DNA of 64,000 nt from Castellaniella hirudinis (GCF_042651965.1 NZ_JBHSDY010000002.1:1-64000); one strand, 5' to 3'; shown: positions 15,284 to 23,772, counted from the stretch's first letter. The notes: a model not told the origin generated them from the sequence alone. A program made the numbers and translations.

Positions 15284-16668
15284 GGTATCCGGACATTCCG
15301 ACTGCGCCCAGGATCGCCCTGAGGCGCGCACGAGTGCCGCTGTGCCTGATCGAATCCGTGCCTTCGACGGCGACCTGGGAGCAGGACGCCGAGGGCGCCG
15401 CCCTGGTGGACATCCTGATAGACCAGGGCCGGCTCGCGGCGCTCTCGCCCTCCGGGCAGCCCGGCGACCCGGCGCGCGACGGCGGGTTCGTCGACGTCGA
15501 TCTGGCGGGGCGCCAGGTCTGGCCGATGTTCCTCGACTGCCACGCCCACCTGGACAAGACGCAAATCCTTCCCCGGGCGAGCAACCCGGACGGGAGCTTC
15601 TCGGGAGCGCGCGAAGGGTCGATGGCGGACCGCCTGCGCCATTGGTCCAGGGCGGACATCGAGAAGCGGATGGATTTTGCCTTGCGCTGCGCGGCGCATC
15701 ACGGGGTTGCCGCGATCAGAACCCATCTCGACTCGCACGCGGAACAGGCCGAGACCACGTGGGAGGTGTTCCAGGACCTGCGCGAGAAATGGCGCGGCCG
15801 GATCACGCTGCAGGCCGTGGCCCTGGCCGGCGCGGACATCTATGCCACGCCCTTCGGGGAGCGGCTGCTCGACCTCGTCGGCGAGGCGGGCGGCATCGTC
15901 GGCGCCTTCCTGCGCCTGCCGGACGGCGAGACCCGCATGCCCGACGACATCGACGAGAGCCTCGACCAATTGTTCGAGCGCGCCGCCCGGCGCGGCCTGG
16001 ACGTGGATCTTCACGTGGACGAGACGGGCAATGCCGCCTCGCGCATGCTCGAGCGGATCGCGCGCTCCGCGCTTCGCACCGGATTCCCGGGGCGGATCGT
16101 CTGCGGACACTGCTGCAGCCTCGCCCTGCAGGACGCGCGCCAGGTCCAGGAGACGCTCGAACTGTGCGCCGCCGCGCATGTGGGCATCATCACCCTGCCG
16201 ACGGCCAACCTCTATCTGCAGGACCGCCGAACCGGCGCCACGCCGAGATGGCGGGGCGTGACGCTGGTGCGCGAAATGCTGGCGGCCGGGCTGACGGTCG
16301 CGGTGGGCGGCGACAACGTGCGGGATCCCTTTTTCCCGTACGGCGATCACGACATGCTGGACACGCTGCGCCAGGCCGTGCGCATTCTGCACCTCGATCA
16401 CCCCATCGCCGACGCGCCGCGCCTCAGCGGGCCGAACGCCGCGCGGCTGATGGGCGGCCTCGACCTCGGCTCGCTGCGCCCGGGGTCCGCCGCGAGGCTC
16501 ATTCTCTTCAACGCGCGTTCGCTGAACGAGATGATGTCGAGACCGCAGTCCGACCGGCTGGTGCTCGACCGCGGGCGGATCAGCGCAGCGCCGCTCCCCG
16601 ACTACGCAGAACTCGACGCCCTCATCCCCGGACGCTCCGCATCCGCCCCCAAGGAAAATGCGCCATGA
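15280..16668 (+). CDS. Cytosine-deaminase-like (CodA family) amidohydrolase
   Basis: 462 aa starting at a GTG that overlaps the stop of the previous gene (GTGA), so translation is coupled. Key residues match CodA: His88 and His90 (DCHAHLDKT), His245 with Glu248 (DLHVDE), His277 (CGHC) and Asp345 (GGDNVRDPFFPYG). The enzyme should hydrolyse an amino or imino group on a pyrimidine-like or related ring. CodA proper is about 427 aa; the extra length is at the N-terminus. A dedicated operon with a second amidohydrolase suggests two successive hydrolytic steps on one compound and not general pyrimidine salvage. Confidence 0.85.
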   Translation: MRYPDIPTAPRIALRRARVPLCLIESVPSTATWEQDAEGAALVDILIDQGRLAALSPSGQPGDPARDGGFVDVDLAGRQVWPMFLDCHAHLDKTQILPRASNPDGSFSGAREGSMADRLRHWSRADIEKRMDFALRCAAHHGVAAIRTHLDSHAEQAETTWEVFQDLREKWRGRITLQAVALAGADIYATPFGERLLDLVGEAGGIVGAFLRLPDGETRMPDDIDESLDQLFERAARRGLDVDLHVDETGNAASRMLERIARSALRTGFPGRIVCGHCCSLALQDARQVQETLELCAAAHVGIITLPTANLYLQDRRTGATPRWRGVTLVREMLAAGLTVAVGGDNVRDPFFPYGDHDMLDTLRQAVRILHLDHPIADAPRLSGPNAARLMGGLDLGSLRPGSAARLILFNARSLNEMMSRPQSDRLVLDRGRISAAPLPDYAELDALIPGRSASAPKENAP

Positions 16669-17696
16669 CACCACTCAAGGTCCTATTCGCCACCGCCCGG
16701 GAAGCCGTGCATCAGCGGACCGCGCTGGACGCCGCCCCGGCCGGCGTCGACGTCGAGATCTGCTTTCGCCCGACGCAGGACGAGCTGATCGAACGCTTGC
16801 CGCACGCCGACGTCCTGGTCACCGAAAGACTGGGCGCCGTGAACGCGCAAGCCATCGCCGCCGCCCGGCGGCTGAAGCTCATCCAGCGGCTGGGGCGCAT
16901 GACCCAGGACATCGACCTGCAGGCGGCGCGCGCGGCCGGCATCCCGGTCTGCAACTGGCCCTTGCGAAGCTGCGCCATGGTGGCGGAGCACGTCCTGATG
17001 CAGATCCTGTCACTGGCCAAGCGGTTCAGGGACTGCGAATCCATCCTGACGCATCCGCAAGCCGATGCCCAGGAGCCCCGGAAATGCGACGGCAATTACT
17101 TCGCCATCAACTGGACCCGGAGACAAGGCATCCGCCGCATCGCCGACTGCACCATCGGCATCATCGGCTTCGGAGACGTCGGCTGCGAACTGGCCGTCCT
17201 GCTCCGGCCGTTCGGCTGCAGAATCCTCTACAACAAGCGCACCCCGCTGCCGCCCGAAGTCGAAGCGCAGTACGGCCTGGTGTACGCCGATGCCCGCGCG
17301 ATACGGGCCGAAAGCGATTTCCTCTGCGCATTGCTCCCGCATATCGCGGGGGACGAGCCTCCCATCGGGCGCGACTTTCTGGCGGGCATGAAGGACGGGG
17401 CCTGCCTGGTCTCCGCGGGATCGAGTTCCAGCCTCGACGAGGCCGCCGTCGCGCAAGCCTTCCGCTCCGGCAAACTGTCCGGGCTGGCGACGGACGGCTG
17501 GGCCTGGGAGCCGACGCGGCCCGACAATCCCTTGCTGCGCCTGGCGGCGGAGGATCCCGGCGCGAACCTGGCTTTCACGCCGCACACGGCGGGCGGCTCG
17601 CTCACCCCGGACGACATCCGGCTCAATCGCCAGCGGGAATGGAGCAACGTGCGGAACCTGCTGGCGGATGCGCCGCTGCTGAACCGCGTCGCCTGA
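16665..17696 (+). CDS. D-2-hydroxyacid dehydrogenase-like protein with altered active site
   Basis: 343 aa, beginning at the ATG that overlaps the preceding stop (ATGA). The same frame is open far upstream, but that part is only a shadow of the deaminase gene. The Rossmann motif GFGDVG is at 168-173, Glu282 (WEP) and His307 (TPHTAGG) are present. The segment that normally reads N-x-A-R-G before V-D-E reads SAGSSSSLDE here, so the substrate-binding Arg appears to be Ser253. The protein may therefore not act on a plain 2-hydroxy/2-oxo acid. Third gene of the heterocycle operon; it ends 50 bp before the convergent ABC permease. Confidence 0.82.
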   Translation: MTPLKVLFATAREAVHQRTALDAAPAGVDVEICFRPTQDELIERLPHADVLVTERLGAVNAQAIAAARRLKLIQRLGRMTQDIDLQAARAAGIPVCNWPLRSCAMVAEHVLMQILSLAKRFRDCESILTHPQADAQEPRKCDGNYFAINWTRRQGIRRIADCTIGIIGFGDVGCELAVLLRPFGCRILYNKRTPLPPEVEAQYGLVYADARAIRAESDFLCALLPHIAGDEPPIGRDFLAGMKDGACLVSAGSSSSLDEAAVAQAFRSGKLSGLATDGWAWEPTRPDNPLLRLAAEDPGANLAFTPHTAGGSLTPDDIRLNRQREWSNVRNLLADAPLLNRVA

Positions 17697-17746
17697 GCGC
17701 CGGGCCGCCGCGGCTCACCGGACGAGCGGCGCGGCGCGCGGGACGG

Positions 17747-18535
17747 TCACGAGGATCCGGCCCATTTGCCGATGAACAATTTCGACATCCAGCCGAAGAT
17801 CAGGAACACCACGACGCCGAGCGCCGACGACAGGATGATGGCGGCCAGCAATTCCGCGCCGGCCAGTTCGTTCGAATACTGGCGGATCAGTTGTCCGATG
17901 CCGACCTCGCCCCGCGCGAAGAAGAAATCGCCGACGATCGCCCCCACGACGGACAGGCCGGCCGAGATCCGCAATCCGGCGAAGATGGCCGGCAGCGCCG
18001 CGGGAAACATCAATTTACGCAAGCGCACCCAACGGCTGGCATGATGCAGCGTGAACAGATCATGCGCGCCCGCCTTGGCGCTTTGCAGGCCGAACAGCGT
18101 ATTGACGATGATGGGAAACAGGGAAATCAGCACGCAGACGATGATCCGTGACGTCTGCCCGAATCCGGCCCAGAACGAGATCAGGGGAACCAGCGCCAGG
18201 ATCGGAATCGCCTGCAGGGCCACCATATAGGGAAACAAGGCGCGTTCGATCAGCGGAGTCTGGCTCATGGCGATCGCCACCGAGAATCCGAGCCCCGCGG
18301 AGATGAGCAGGCCGATCACCGCCACCCGGGTGCTCGACCAGAGGCCGGCGAACATTTCCTTCAGCGTGTCGAGATTCCCGAAACCCGACGTCAGGACCTG
18401 ATCCGGGGGCACCAGCAGGAAACGCTTGCTGGGGTCCAGCATGACATATGAAATGAAGTACCAGAGGGCGAGCACGAATATCCCGAACAGGATACCCGGC
18501 AGGATCTTCCTCTTGAAACCATTCAATACGTGCAT
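17747..18535 (-). CDS. ABC transporter permease (SsuC/TauC/ThiX-like)
   Basis: 262 aa with about six membrane segments and the EAA-type loop near residue 170 (a Gly after ARWVRLRKLMFPAALP). It forms the channel of an NMT1-type importer with the ATPase and binding protein encoded just upstream on the same strand. I take the ATG at 18535, which follows GTGGAG by six bases; the GTG at 18547 is possible. Last gene of the three-gene operon, ending tail to tail with the heterocycle operon. The order binding protein-ATPase-permease and the family point to import of a small nitrogenous or pyrimidine-like compound. Confidence 0.87.
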   Translation of the reverse strand: MHVLNGFKRKILPGILFGIFVLALWYFISYVMLDPSKRFLLVPPDQVLTSGFGNLDTLKEMFAGLWSSTRVAVIGLLISAGLGFSVAIAMSQTPLIERALFPYMVALQAIPILALVPLISFWAGFGQTSRIIVCVLISLFPIIVNTLFGLQSAKAGAHDLFTLHHASRWVRLRKLMFPAALPAIFAGLRISAGLSVVGAIVGDFFFARGEVGIGQLIRQYSNELAGAELLAAIILSSALGVVVFLIFGWMSKLFIGKWAGSS

Positions 18536-18577
18536 CGAATGCTCCACTCTTTTCAGCGCCCTTCAGCGCCGCGCCGC

Positions 18578-19357
18578 TCAGGCGGATCTCAGTTTTTCGG
18601 AGACCTGGGCGCACAACACGCCGAAATCCGGGCTGTATCGGATCTCCTGCGTCCTCGGATAGGGAAAGGGCACGTCGAATTCTGCGATGATGCGCCCCGG
18701 CCGCGACGACATGACGTAGATCTTCGTGCTCATGTAGACAGCCTCCGAGATCGAATGGGTGATGAACAGCCCGGCGAACCGCTCTTTCTGGAAAAGCCGC
18801 TGGGTCTCATCATTGAGGTGTTCCCGCGTAATCTCGTCGACGGCGCCGAACGGCTCGTCGAACAGGAATATCTCCGGCTTCATGGTCAACGCGCGCGCCA
18901 GGGAGACCCGCATCTTCATGCCGCCCGACAGGGCCTTCGGGTAGTGGTTCTCGAACCCCTTCAAGCCGACCAGTTCGATCGCCTCCCTGGCGAGCGCCTC
19001 TTGCTTTGCCTTGGAATATCCGTGCAACTCGCCCAGCAAGGTGACGTTCTTCAACGCGGTACGCCACTCGAGCAAGGTGGCGTCCTGAAAGACATAACCG
19101 ATGTTGTCGCGATTGACCAGGACCTCGCCCGACGACTCCGGCGCCAGGCCGGACGCGATGCGCAGCAGCGTGGACTTTCCGCAACCGGAAGGGCCGACGA
19201 CGCTGACGAACTCTCCCTTGCTCACATCGAACGACACATCCCTGAGCGCTTCCGTCCCATCCGGAAACTGCATGCCGATCTTGCGAAAGGAGATGCCGGG
19301 CGCCGGCTTGGCGTCGGTTTCGTCCGGCATCCGGGCCATGGTGGATGACGTCGCCAT
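18578..19357 (-). CDS. ABC transporter ATP-binding protein (SsuB/TauB-like)
   Basis: 259 aa. Walker A GPSGCGKST (about 55-63), Q-loop (VFQD, near 89), signature LSGGM (143-147), Walker B EIFLFDEP (162-169) and the H-loop His (FITHS) are all intact. The ATG at 19357 shares its A with the stop of the binding-protein gene (TGATG), so the two are coupled; a TTG one codon earlier is the alternative. It powers the adjacent permease. Subfamily is that of nitrate/sulphonate/taurine/thiamine-precursor importers. Confidence 0.9.
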   Translation of the reverse strand: MATSSTMARMPDETDAKPAPGISFRKIGMQFPDGTEALRDVSFDVSKGEFVSVVGPSGCGKSTLLRIASGLAPESSGEVLVNRDNIGYVFQDATLLEWRTALKNVTLLGELHGYSKAKQEALAREAIELVGLKGFENHYPKALSGGMKMRVSLARALTMKPEIFLFDEPFGAVDEITREHLNDETQRLFQKERFAGLFITHSISEAVYMSTKIYVMSSRPGRIIAEFDVPFPYPRTQEIRYSPDFGVLCAQVSEKLRSA

Positions 19358-20478
19358 CAAGGCAGGCCGATCGAAGGATCGATGAATTGATTGGTGAGCA
19401 GATCGTCCGCCTTCAATTGATCCGGTATCTTCTCGCCGCCCAGGCGCATCTTGTCCATCAGGTCCTGGATCCGCTGCGGCTCCATGTCGCCGATCGTCTT
19501 GTTGTCGCCATTGGACATCAGGCCGAGCTTCATGATCGCGGCATGAGCCGCCGTCGCACGCGGCGCGCTGTAAGTCCAGAAATCATGAAACTGGGAGACG
19601 GTATCGACGATGATCTTGTTCGCCCGGTCCGGCGAGGCCACGTAATCCACGATCGCCTGCTGCCAGATCGGGACGATCTGCTTCAGGCACGGCGCGAGGG
19701 CCTCCATGTTCGAGGGCTTGACGGCCGCGGCGGCAAAATAGGGTTTGAAGCCGGCATCATGCAGCAACTGGAATCGTACCGGCTTGTCCCACGCCTTGAA
19801 TTCGTGTTCGTAGAGATACGGTTCACTCGTCGCCGTGCCCTGCTGGGCATACTTGCCGTTCGAGGCGATGAATTGAGAAGGCGAGCCATCGTATGACTTG
19901 TCGATCTCGTCCTTGGTCATCAGGCCGCTGGCAATCAGCCAGCTCGAGTATTTCGCATACGGAGAAACACGCACGATGACATGGTTGCGGCCAAGATCGG
20001 CGATCGTATGGATATCCGGATACGTCGCCGGATCCCACATGAACATGATGGGACTTTTCTCCCAGACGGCCAGGATGCTCTTGACCGGGGTGGCGCCGGA
20101 CAAGGAGATCGCGATGTCGCTCGACACCATGCCGACGGCGACCGAATCATCGGTGTACATGACCGACGGCACCGGCATATTGCCGATCGCGGGGCCGCCC
20201 GACCGGACCTCCACGTCGATCCCGGTCGGCTTGCCGCGGGACACGAGCGAACCACGCACCACCTTGTTCTTGGCGTCGACTTTATAGTCGTCCCCGAGGA
20301 GTTGGTATTCAGGGCCATGCTCGGCCTGGGGATACCAATCCATCTGAATGACGAAGGGTGAAGGACAGACCTTGGAAAGATCCGTCGCCGCGTACACCTG
20401 GGTTCCGCTCAAGGCCAGGCCGGCAGCCAGAAAGCCCAGCCGGCAGGCCATGGGTCGCAACGTTTCACGTCGTGGCAT
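19357..20478 (-). CDS. NMT1/THI5-like periplasmic substrate-binding protein of the ABC importer
   Basis: 373 aa from the ATG at 20478, which follows AGGAG by eight bases; the frame upstream to 20589 is not needed. A signal peptide ends near residue 31 (QVYAA). The mature start (VIQMDWYPQAEHGPEYQ) is the typical NMT1-like first strand with the W-P-Q-x-E-H-G pattern also seen in thiamine-pyrimidine and riboflavin-type binding proteins. First gene of the binding protein-ATPase-permease operon, with an inverted repeat in its leader. Because it converges on the two-amidohydrolase operon, I infer a heterocyclic substrate. Confidence 0.85.
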   Translation of the reverse strand: MPRRETLRPMACRLGFLAAGLALSGTQVYAATDLSKVCPSPFVIQMDWYPQAEHGPEYQLLGDDYKVDAKNKVVRGSLVSRGKPTGIDVEVRSGGPAIGNMPVPSVMYTDDSVAVGMVSSDIAISLSGATPVKSILAVWEKSPIMFMWDPATYPDIHTIADLGRNHVIVRVSPYAKYSSWLIASGLMTKDEIDKSYDGSPSQFIASNGKYAQQGTATSEPYLYEHEFKAWDKPVRFQLLHDAGFKPYFAAAAVKPSNMEALAPCLKQIVPIWQQAIVDYVASPDRANKIIVDTVSQFHDFWTYSAPRATAAHAAIMKLGLMSNGDNKTIGDMEPQRIQDLMDKMRLGGEKIPDQLKADDLLTNQFIDPSIGLP

Positions 20479-20542
20479 ATCGAAGTCTCCTGAGTACCGA
20501 CATCGTAGAGGCATCATCAGTCGCCGCAGGCCGGGCTTATTA

Positions 20543-20557
20543 TGTATTCTGAATACA
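20543..20557. promoter_or_regulatory. Inverted repeat TGTATT-CTG-AATACA upstream of the ABC importer
   Basis: Perfect 6-bp arms, 65 bp before the binding-protein start, in an AT-rich patch that should contain the promoter. It looks like a dimeric repressor site of GntR or LacI size. No regulator gene is adjacent. Confidence 0.5.
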
Positions 20558-20695
20558 ATAACAGGGTCACCGTCTTGAATCCAGTCCATATTGGATCAGT
20601 GCAAACCCTACGTTGCATGCATAATTCTATGTTCATTCATGCGCCGTGCGGCGGCGGCATCCCGTGGGCGCGCCGCGCGACGCTTCACCCCCGAA

Positions 20696-21679
20696 ATGGC
20701 CTATAGTGGGCACTCCCGCCACAGCAAAGACGACTCCGTGCCCCCTCACCCCGCAGGAAATCCCGCCCGCCAGACCCTGTCGGGCGTCCTCTTGCTGATC
20801 ACGTCCATGTGGGCGCTGTCGGGACTGGACGCCAGCGGCAAATACCTGATGGGCGTCGACGTCGGCGTGTCCCTGCTCGTCGTGTGCCTGGTGCGCTACG
20901 GGGTGCACATGGTGCTGGCCATGGCCGTGGTCATCCCGTCCCGGGGATGGCAGGCCCTGCGCTGCCAACGGCCCAAGGCGCAGGTGGTGCGCGGCCTGTC
21001 CATGCTGGCCGCCACCATGCTGTTCCTCAAGACGGCAAGCTATCTGCCTTTGAGCCAGGCCACCGCAATCAACTTCCTGGCGCCCCTGCTCGTGCTGTCG
21101 GTCGCCCCCTGGGCGCTCAAGGAACCGCTGTTCCCGTCCCGCTGGGTCGCGGCCGGCTTCGGTCTGCTGGGCGTGCTGGTGGTGGTCCGACCGGACGCCG
21201 GGCTGGATCCCGTGGGGACGCTGTTCGGGCTGATGACGGCCTGCGCACTGGCCGTGCAGCACATTTCATCGCGCCGGGTGGCGGTCGATGATTCCTATAC
21301 GACCTTGATCTGGAGCGGCGCCGTGGGGACTGCTGTCACGCTGCTGATGCTGCCCTTTCATTGGCAGGATCTCACCGCACTGCCCGGGCGCCTGTCCGCA
21401 TCCGGATGGCTGGTGCTGCTGGGCACGGGGTTCTGGGGCTGCCTGGGGCACTTCCTGCTGATCCAGGCCTACCGGCGGGCCTCCGCTTCGCTGCTGGCCC
21501 CCTTCGTCTATTTCCAGATCGTCAGCGCTGCGATACTGGGCTGGCTGATCTGGGGCCAATTCCCCGACCTGGTCTCCTGGCTGGGCATCGCCATCATCTG
21601 CGGCAGCGGCATCACGATCGGATTCATCGAGTGGCGCCGCAACGGCGCCGCGCAGACCCTGGCGGCCGAGGCATCCTAG
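20696..21679 (+). CDS. DMT-superfamily (EamA) inner-membrane transporter
   Basis: About 327 aa with ten predicted membrane segments in two EamA repeats (first about residues 20-155, second about 170-300). Such proteins export or import amino acids, nucleotide-like compounds or other small metabolites; the substrate cannot be told. The start is uncertain: the ATG at 20696 (MAYSGH) and the GTG at 20738 are both possible and neither has a strong ribosome binding site. It is divergent from the ABC importer and converges with the unknown gene at 21691. A link to heterocycle metabolism is possible but not shown. Confidence 0.83.
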   Translation: MAYSGHSRHSKDDSVPPHPAGNPARQTLSGVLLLITSMWALSGLDASGKYLMGVDVGVSLLVVCLVRYGVHMVLAMAVVIPSRGWQALRCQRPKAQVVRGLSMLAATMLFLKTASYLPLSQATAINFLAPLLVLSVAPWALKEPLFPSRWVAAGFGLLGVLVVVRPDAGLDPVGTLFGLMTACALAVQHISSRRVAVDDSYTTLIWSGAVGTAVTLLMLPFHWQDLTALPGRLSASGWLVLLGTGFWGCLGHFLLIQAYRRASASLLAPFVYFQIVSAAILGWLIWGQFPDLVSWLGIAIICGSGITIGFIEWRRNGAAQTLAAEAS

Positions 21680-21690
21680 CCCCGGAACCG

Positions 21691-22167
21691 CTACTTCAGC
21701 GCCAGTTGCGCGGCGCTGATCTGCTGCGCCTTGTCCAGCTTCAGGTCGCGCATCAGGCTGGTGAGTTTCCGGCTGGCCATCAGCATCGCGCCGTTCAAGG
21801 CGCTCATCTGCGCCTGAAGCTGCAGCAAGCGGCTGCGCTTGACCTCGGGATTCATGTGCGGGTCGGCCTGGACCTCTTGCAGTTCCCGCGCCAGTTCAGC
21901 CAATTTCTCCCGCAGCTCGCGGATCATCCGCAGCAGGGTCTTGACCGAATCGGGCAGATCGCTGTCATCGATGTCCTGGTTGCGCTTTGAAGCGCTCGAC
22001 GCGGTTTTGGAGGACATATGGGACAGCGCCCGTCCCAGGTCGGAAATCGAGGCCTTGGCCGAAGAGGCCTCATCCGCAGCGGCATTCCCGAGGGCAAAGG
22101 TCTTGCCGCCGGCGGCGGGACCGATGGGCGGCGGCAAAAAGGAAGCCAGCGGTTCGAGAGGATTCAT
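21691..22167 (-). CDS. Hypothetical coiled-coil protein, 158 aa
   Basis: I do not recognise this protein. It has a Pro/Gly/Ala-rich start, a Ser-rich linker (residues 30-62) and a long heptad-rich helix from about 75 to 155 (LRMIRELREKLAELARELQEVQ is the clearest part), so a coiled coil is likely. No signal peptide or membrane segment is seen. Its start abuts a perfect 12-bp inverted repeat that would bury the ribosome binding site. It lies 85 bp downstream of napH on the same strand and may share its transcript. A structural or secretion-accessory role is possible; nothing proves it. Confidence 0.6.
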   Translation of the reverse strand: MNPLEPLASFLPPPIGPAAGGKTFALGNAAADEASSAKASISDLGRALSHMSSKTASSASKRNQDIDDSDLPDSVKTLLRMIRELREKLAELARELQEVQADPHMNPEVKRSRLLQLQAQMSALNGAMLMASRKLTSLMRDLKLDKAQQISAAQLALK

Positions 22168-22209
22168 GGCGTCATCCCGTCATCGGGTTCCGGCGGGCGG
22201 GATGACGCC
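22168..22209 (-). promoter_or_regulatory. 12-bp inverted repeat directly in front of a start codon
   Basis: GGCGTCATCCCG (22168-22179) and CGGGATGACGCC (22198-22209) are perfect complements around an 18-base loop. On the minus strand the stem ends exactly at the ATG of the coiled-coil gene and contains its only Shine-Dalgarno-like bases (GGGA). It has no T-run. It could block translation or mark the 3' end of the napGH message. Confidence 0.55.
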
Positions 22210-22252
22210 GACGAACCCTGATACGAGGTCTACGGCCGAAATGCCCGGGTCT

Positions 22253-23083
22253 TTAACCGGGGGGCCGACGCAAGGCCACCGGGCCGGCGACTGAAAACTC
22301 GAACACCCGCTGCTCGCAGACATCGATGCAGCGCCCGCAGCGCAGGCAATCGATGTCGTCGATCCGCACGCCATGTCCATCGATGGCCCGCAGCGCCGGG
22401 CTGATCACCTGCGGTTCCGGACAATAAGCGAAACACTCACCGCAATCGTTGCACGCTTCGCGCTGCGCGGCGGCCACCCGCACCACGCTGTAGCGGCCCA
22501 CCGCGCCGTAAAAAGCCCCCACCGGGCAGACATGTCCGCACCAGCCGTTGGACAGCACGAGGAAATCGAACAGAAAGATCGCCAGCGCGGCCATGATCCC
22601 GCCCAGCCACAGGCCGAAGACCAGCGACCGCATGACGAGATTGATCGGATTGACCAATTCCCAAAGCGTCACGCCGCCCACGGCGCTGCCCAGCACGCCC
22701 AGCGCCAGAATCCCGTAGCGCAGCCGCTTGTCGATCCGCAGCACCCTGGCCTTGCGCCACCCCAGGGCACGGCGCAATCCCTGGGCCGCGTCGGTCACCA
22801 GATTGACGGGACAGACCCAGCCGCAAAAGACGCGCCCGCCCGCCAGCGCATAGCCCGCCAGCACGATGAACCCGCCCCAGAGCGCGCTGCCGCCGAGCGG
22901 ATGGCCCGCCGCCAGGCTCTGCAGCAGCACGAAGGGGTCGGACAAGGGCACCTGCCCGAACCAGACACTGCCGGCCAGCGTACCCTGGGCGAGCGGCAGG
23001 CCCAGCCAGGCGCCGAGCGTGAAAGCCGTCAGGATCAGGCCCTGGCAGACGCGCCTGAGCCGCAAGTAGCGGTTCTTAGGCAT
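22253..23083 (-). CDS. napH: NapH-like membrane quinol dehydrogenase component
   Basis: 276 aa with about four to five membrane segments. Two CxxxCP motifs on membrane loops (CGWVCPVN near residue 87 and CGHVCPVGAFY near 183) and two C-terminal 4Fe-4S motifs (CNDCGECFAYCP near 213 and CLRCGRCIDVC near 245) are intact. NapH takes electrons from quinol and passes them to NapG in the periplasmic nitrate reductase pathway. Its start overlaps the end of napG by eight bases. NapA, B, C, D and F are not in the window, so the partner reductase is unknown. A role with another periplasmic reductase is possible. Confidence 0.85.
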   Translation of the reverse strand: MPKNRYLRLRRVCQGLILTAFTLGAWLGLPLAQGTLAGSVWFGQVPLSDPFVLLQSLAAGHPLGGSALWGGFIVLAGYALAGGRVFCGWVCPVNLVTDAAQGLRRALGWRKARVLRIDKRLRYGILALGVLGSAVGGVTLWELVNPINLVMRSLVFGLWLGGIMAALAIFLFDFLVLSNGWCGHVCPVGAFYGAVGRYSVVRVAAAQREACNDCGECFAYCPEPQVISPALRAIDGHGVRIDDIDCLRCGRCIDVCEQRVFEFSVAGPVALRRPPG

Positions 23084-23720
23084 GGCGAGGGCTCACGCGG
23101 ATGGCGGCCGGCGCGGCGATGCAGTCATGTTCGCACTTGCCGCAGCCGGTGCAGACGTCGGGATCGACGACGGGCGTGAACAGGCCGCCCATCGGCGTGG
23201 GACCGATCGCCAGGGAAATGGCCCGCCCCTGCAGCGGACAGGCGCGCACGCAGCTATCGCAGAAGGAATTGCCGACATAGCTGTTGCACAGTTCGGGATG
23301 GCTGAGCGCGGCCACCCCCATCTCGGCGTCACCGATCGCCTCCAGCCCCGGATCGAGCGCCCCGGTGGGACAGGCGTGCAGGCAGGGAATGTCGGCGCAC
23401 ATCTCGCAGGGGACTTCGCGCGCCACAAAATAAGGCGTGCCGCTCTGGGTCGAGCCGTCGAACTCGAAAAGACGCAGCGTGTCATATGGACAGGCCTCGA
23501 CGCAGAGGCCGCAGCGGATGCAGGCCGCGTCAAAAGCCGCAGCACCCAAAGCACCCGGCGGGCGCAGATAGGTCGAGGCCCAGGCCGAAGACGATTCACG
23601 CAGCAGCGGCAGGCTCAGCCCGGCCCCCGCGGCCAGGCCGCACAGCCCGGTCTGCAGGAACCGCCGACGAGAAATCTGCTGGATGAACACCGATCTTCCT
23701 GTCCATGCTGCTGCGCCCAT
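23076..23720 (-). CDS. napG: NapG-like periplasmic ferredoxin with Tat signal
   Basis: 214 aa. A Tat signal with SRRRFLQ at about residues 17-23 is followed by a hydrophobic stretch and an Ala-rich cleavage region. Four cysteine clusters are visible: CIRCGLCVEACP (near 67), CEMCADIPCLHACP (near 104), CNSYVGNSFCDSCVRACP (near 145) and CTGCGKCEHDC (near 190). That fits NapG/MauM ferredoxins with four 4Fe-4S centres. It relays electrons from NapH to a periplasmic acceptor. A start at the GTG near residue 11 would give a more standard Tat peptide. Transcribed with napH; no nap catalytic genes are adjacent. Confidence 0.86.
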   Translation of the reverse strand: MGAAAWTGRSVFIQQISRRRFLQTGLCGLAAGAGLSLPLLRESSSAWASTYLRPPGALGAAAFDAACIRCGLCVEACPYDTLRLFEFDGSTQSGTPYFVAREVPCEMCADIPCLHACPTGALDPGLEAIGDAEMGVAALSHPELCNSYVGNSFCDSCVRACPLQGRAISLAIGPTPMGGLFTPVVDPDVCTGCGKCEHDCIAAPAAIRVSPRHA

Positions 23721-23772
23721 GGTAGTGACGGGAGCCGGGCATGCACAATCGGGACTTGTACCCGGGGCCCGC

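Noticed and set aside
15342..16664. Open frame extending the dehydrogenase-like gene about 440 codons upstream
   Set aside because: It runs in another frame of the cytosine-deaminase-like gene and its product is Arg/Pro-rich shadow sequence. The ATG at 16665 overlaps the previous stop and gives the family start.
15001..16674. 557-codon minus-strand frame opposite the two amidohydrolases
   Set aside because: Low-similarity shadow frame common in high-GC DNA; both amidohydrolases on the plus strand have intact active sites and coupled starts.
13798..20628. CATAATTCT found both before the amidohydrolase operon and beyond the importer leader as a shared control site
   Set aside because: A 9-mer without symmetry, at different distances from promoters; easily chance.
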